From Gammaproteobacteria bacterium (lineage in GTDB: Bacteria > Pseudomonadota > Gammaproteobacteria > JAURND01): a DNA stretch of 5,966 nt. The stretch lies in NCBI GenBank assembly GCA_030830425.1, contig JAURND010000166.1, positions 1 to 5,966 of the forward strand, in the 5' to 3' direction. The position numbers and the translations under genes are program-made. Under the pieces are notes generated by a model that saw only the letters and a list, made by a program, of their open reading frames with translations, was not told where the DNA came from and did not search any database. The number at the start of each line of letters is the position of its first letter. The stretch's first letter is position 1. This document shows positions 5,588-5,966 of the stretch, piece after piece.

Positions 5588-5966
5588 TAGGATTTGCAGA
5601 TAAATTGAGATAAACTTGTAATCGTCGGTATGCGTTTTTTTCTAAGCTATCATTGGAGAGCATTAGCGAAATAGGTCTAGATTTAAGTTTCATTGATTTA
5701 AGTTTCATTAAATGCGGGGTTTGTCTTTGAAAATTTAAAATAATAGCCCAACGAGATTTCCAGCTGTTGCCTAATAAATGAAGTGTTTCTATTGTGCCAT
5801 CAAGATAGGTGAGCTGCCAAACCACATGATCTATCGCAGTACAGTGAATAATAGATTTAGGATGAGAAAGTAAGACATATTTACAACATAGATGCCGACT
5901 ACTGGCGAGACAAAAAGCAATACCCGTCAATTTTAGCCAAACAGGCGCAGCAGAAAAAAGCAGGCA
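5580..5966 (-). CDS. ygfX: YgfX/CptA-like inner membrane protein, 5' end cut by window edge
   Basis: The frame is open from the window edge (5966) to the TAA at 5582-5580, 128 visible codons. A TTG at 5930 could be taken as a start, but the frame continues upstream with hydrophobic sequence (CLLFSAAPVWLKL...), so the true start lies outside. The visible N-terminus is part of a membrane segment. It is followed by the YgfX pattern: VVWQLTYLDG (a 'G..L' strand), SWKSRWAIILNF, and the C-terminal DSLEKNAYRRLQVYL, matching the family's DSL...RRLRVYL ending. In E. coli YgfX (CptA) is a small two-helix membrane protein described as the toxin of a pair with SdhE and as affecting MreB and FtsZ. No sdhE-like gene is visible here. 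It overlaps xseA by 8 bp. A 15-bp in-frame tandem duplication gives MKLKSMKLKS before the final helix. The family assignment is by recalled pattern and fairly secure. Confidence 0.7.
   Translation of the reverse strand, partial: CLLFSAAPVWLKLTGIAFCLASSRHLCCKYVLLSHPKSIIHCTAIDHVVWQLTYLDGTIETLHLLGNSWKSRWAIILNFQRQTPHLMKLKSMKLKSRPISLMLSNDSLEKNAYRRLQVYLNLSANPNA
5680..5709 (-). repeat. Exact 15-bp tandem duplication inside the ygfX-like gene
   Basis: GATTTAAGTTTCATT occurs twice without a gap (5680-5694 and 5695-5709). On the minus strand it encodes MKLKS twice, so the reading frame is kept. Absolute identity of the two units suggests a recent slippage event or a variable-number site. Confidence 0.9.

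Noticed and set aside
5580..5930. TTG at 5930 as the true start of the ygfX-like gene
   Set aside because: The frame stays open to the window edge with hydrophobic codons expected of the family's N-terminal membrane helices, so the gene is truncated by the window.
1..5966. CRISPR array, tRNA, rRNA or transposase
   Set aside because: No regularly spaced repeats, cloverleaf, rRNA-like stretch or transposase motif was seen on either strand.

Overview
The window looks like chromosomal DNA from an AT-rich gammaproteobacterium. The lineage is inferred from four things: an ordinary XseA, a YgfX-type protein (a mainly gammaproteobacterial family), a eukaryotic-like protein kinase with a C-terminal membrane hairpin, and many small palindromic repeats between genes. 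The mixture is what one sees in host-associated Legionellales/Coxiellaceae-like genomes. I cannot name the genus from sequence alone.

Layout. Bases 1-340 show no convincing gene but hold three nested or successive inverted repeats, the last a perfect 23-bp palindrome. Bases 341-1921 (+) encode a 526-residue class I SAM-dependent methyltransferase-like protein of MidA/NDUFAF7 flavour with two C-terminal TPRs. A perfect 19-bp stem follows directly after its stop. Bases 1990/2011/2098-4104 (+, start uncertain) encode a eukaryotic-like Ser/Thr kinase with a helical middle region and two C-terminal transmembrane helices. Bases 4105-4246 are a convergent intergenic gap packed with short hairpins. 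Bases 4247-5587 (-) are xseA, the exonuclease VII large subunit. Bases 5580-5966 (-) are a YgfX/CptA-like membrane protein whose 5' end is cut by the window edge and whose stop overlaps the xseA start by 8 bp.

How the parts relate. The right third (ygfX-like, xseA) is ordinary core genome on the minus strand, transcribed leftwards as an overlapping pair. The left two thirds (methyltransferase-TPR, kinase) look like accessory cargo with possible host-directed or signalling roles. Palindromes bracket each accessory gene, and two copies of one 25-bp repeat lie at the two ends of the kinase gene, one inside its N-terminal reading frame and one after its stop. The most notable points are the capture of repeat DNA into coding sequence at both the kinase 5' end and the xseA 3' end, and the divergent kinase itself (HRDLKPHN present, DFD in place of DFG, no obvious VAIK lysine).
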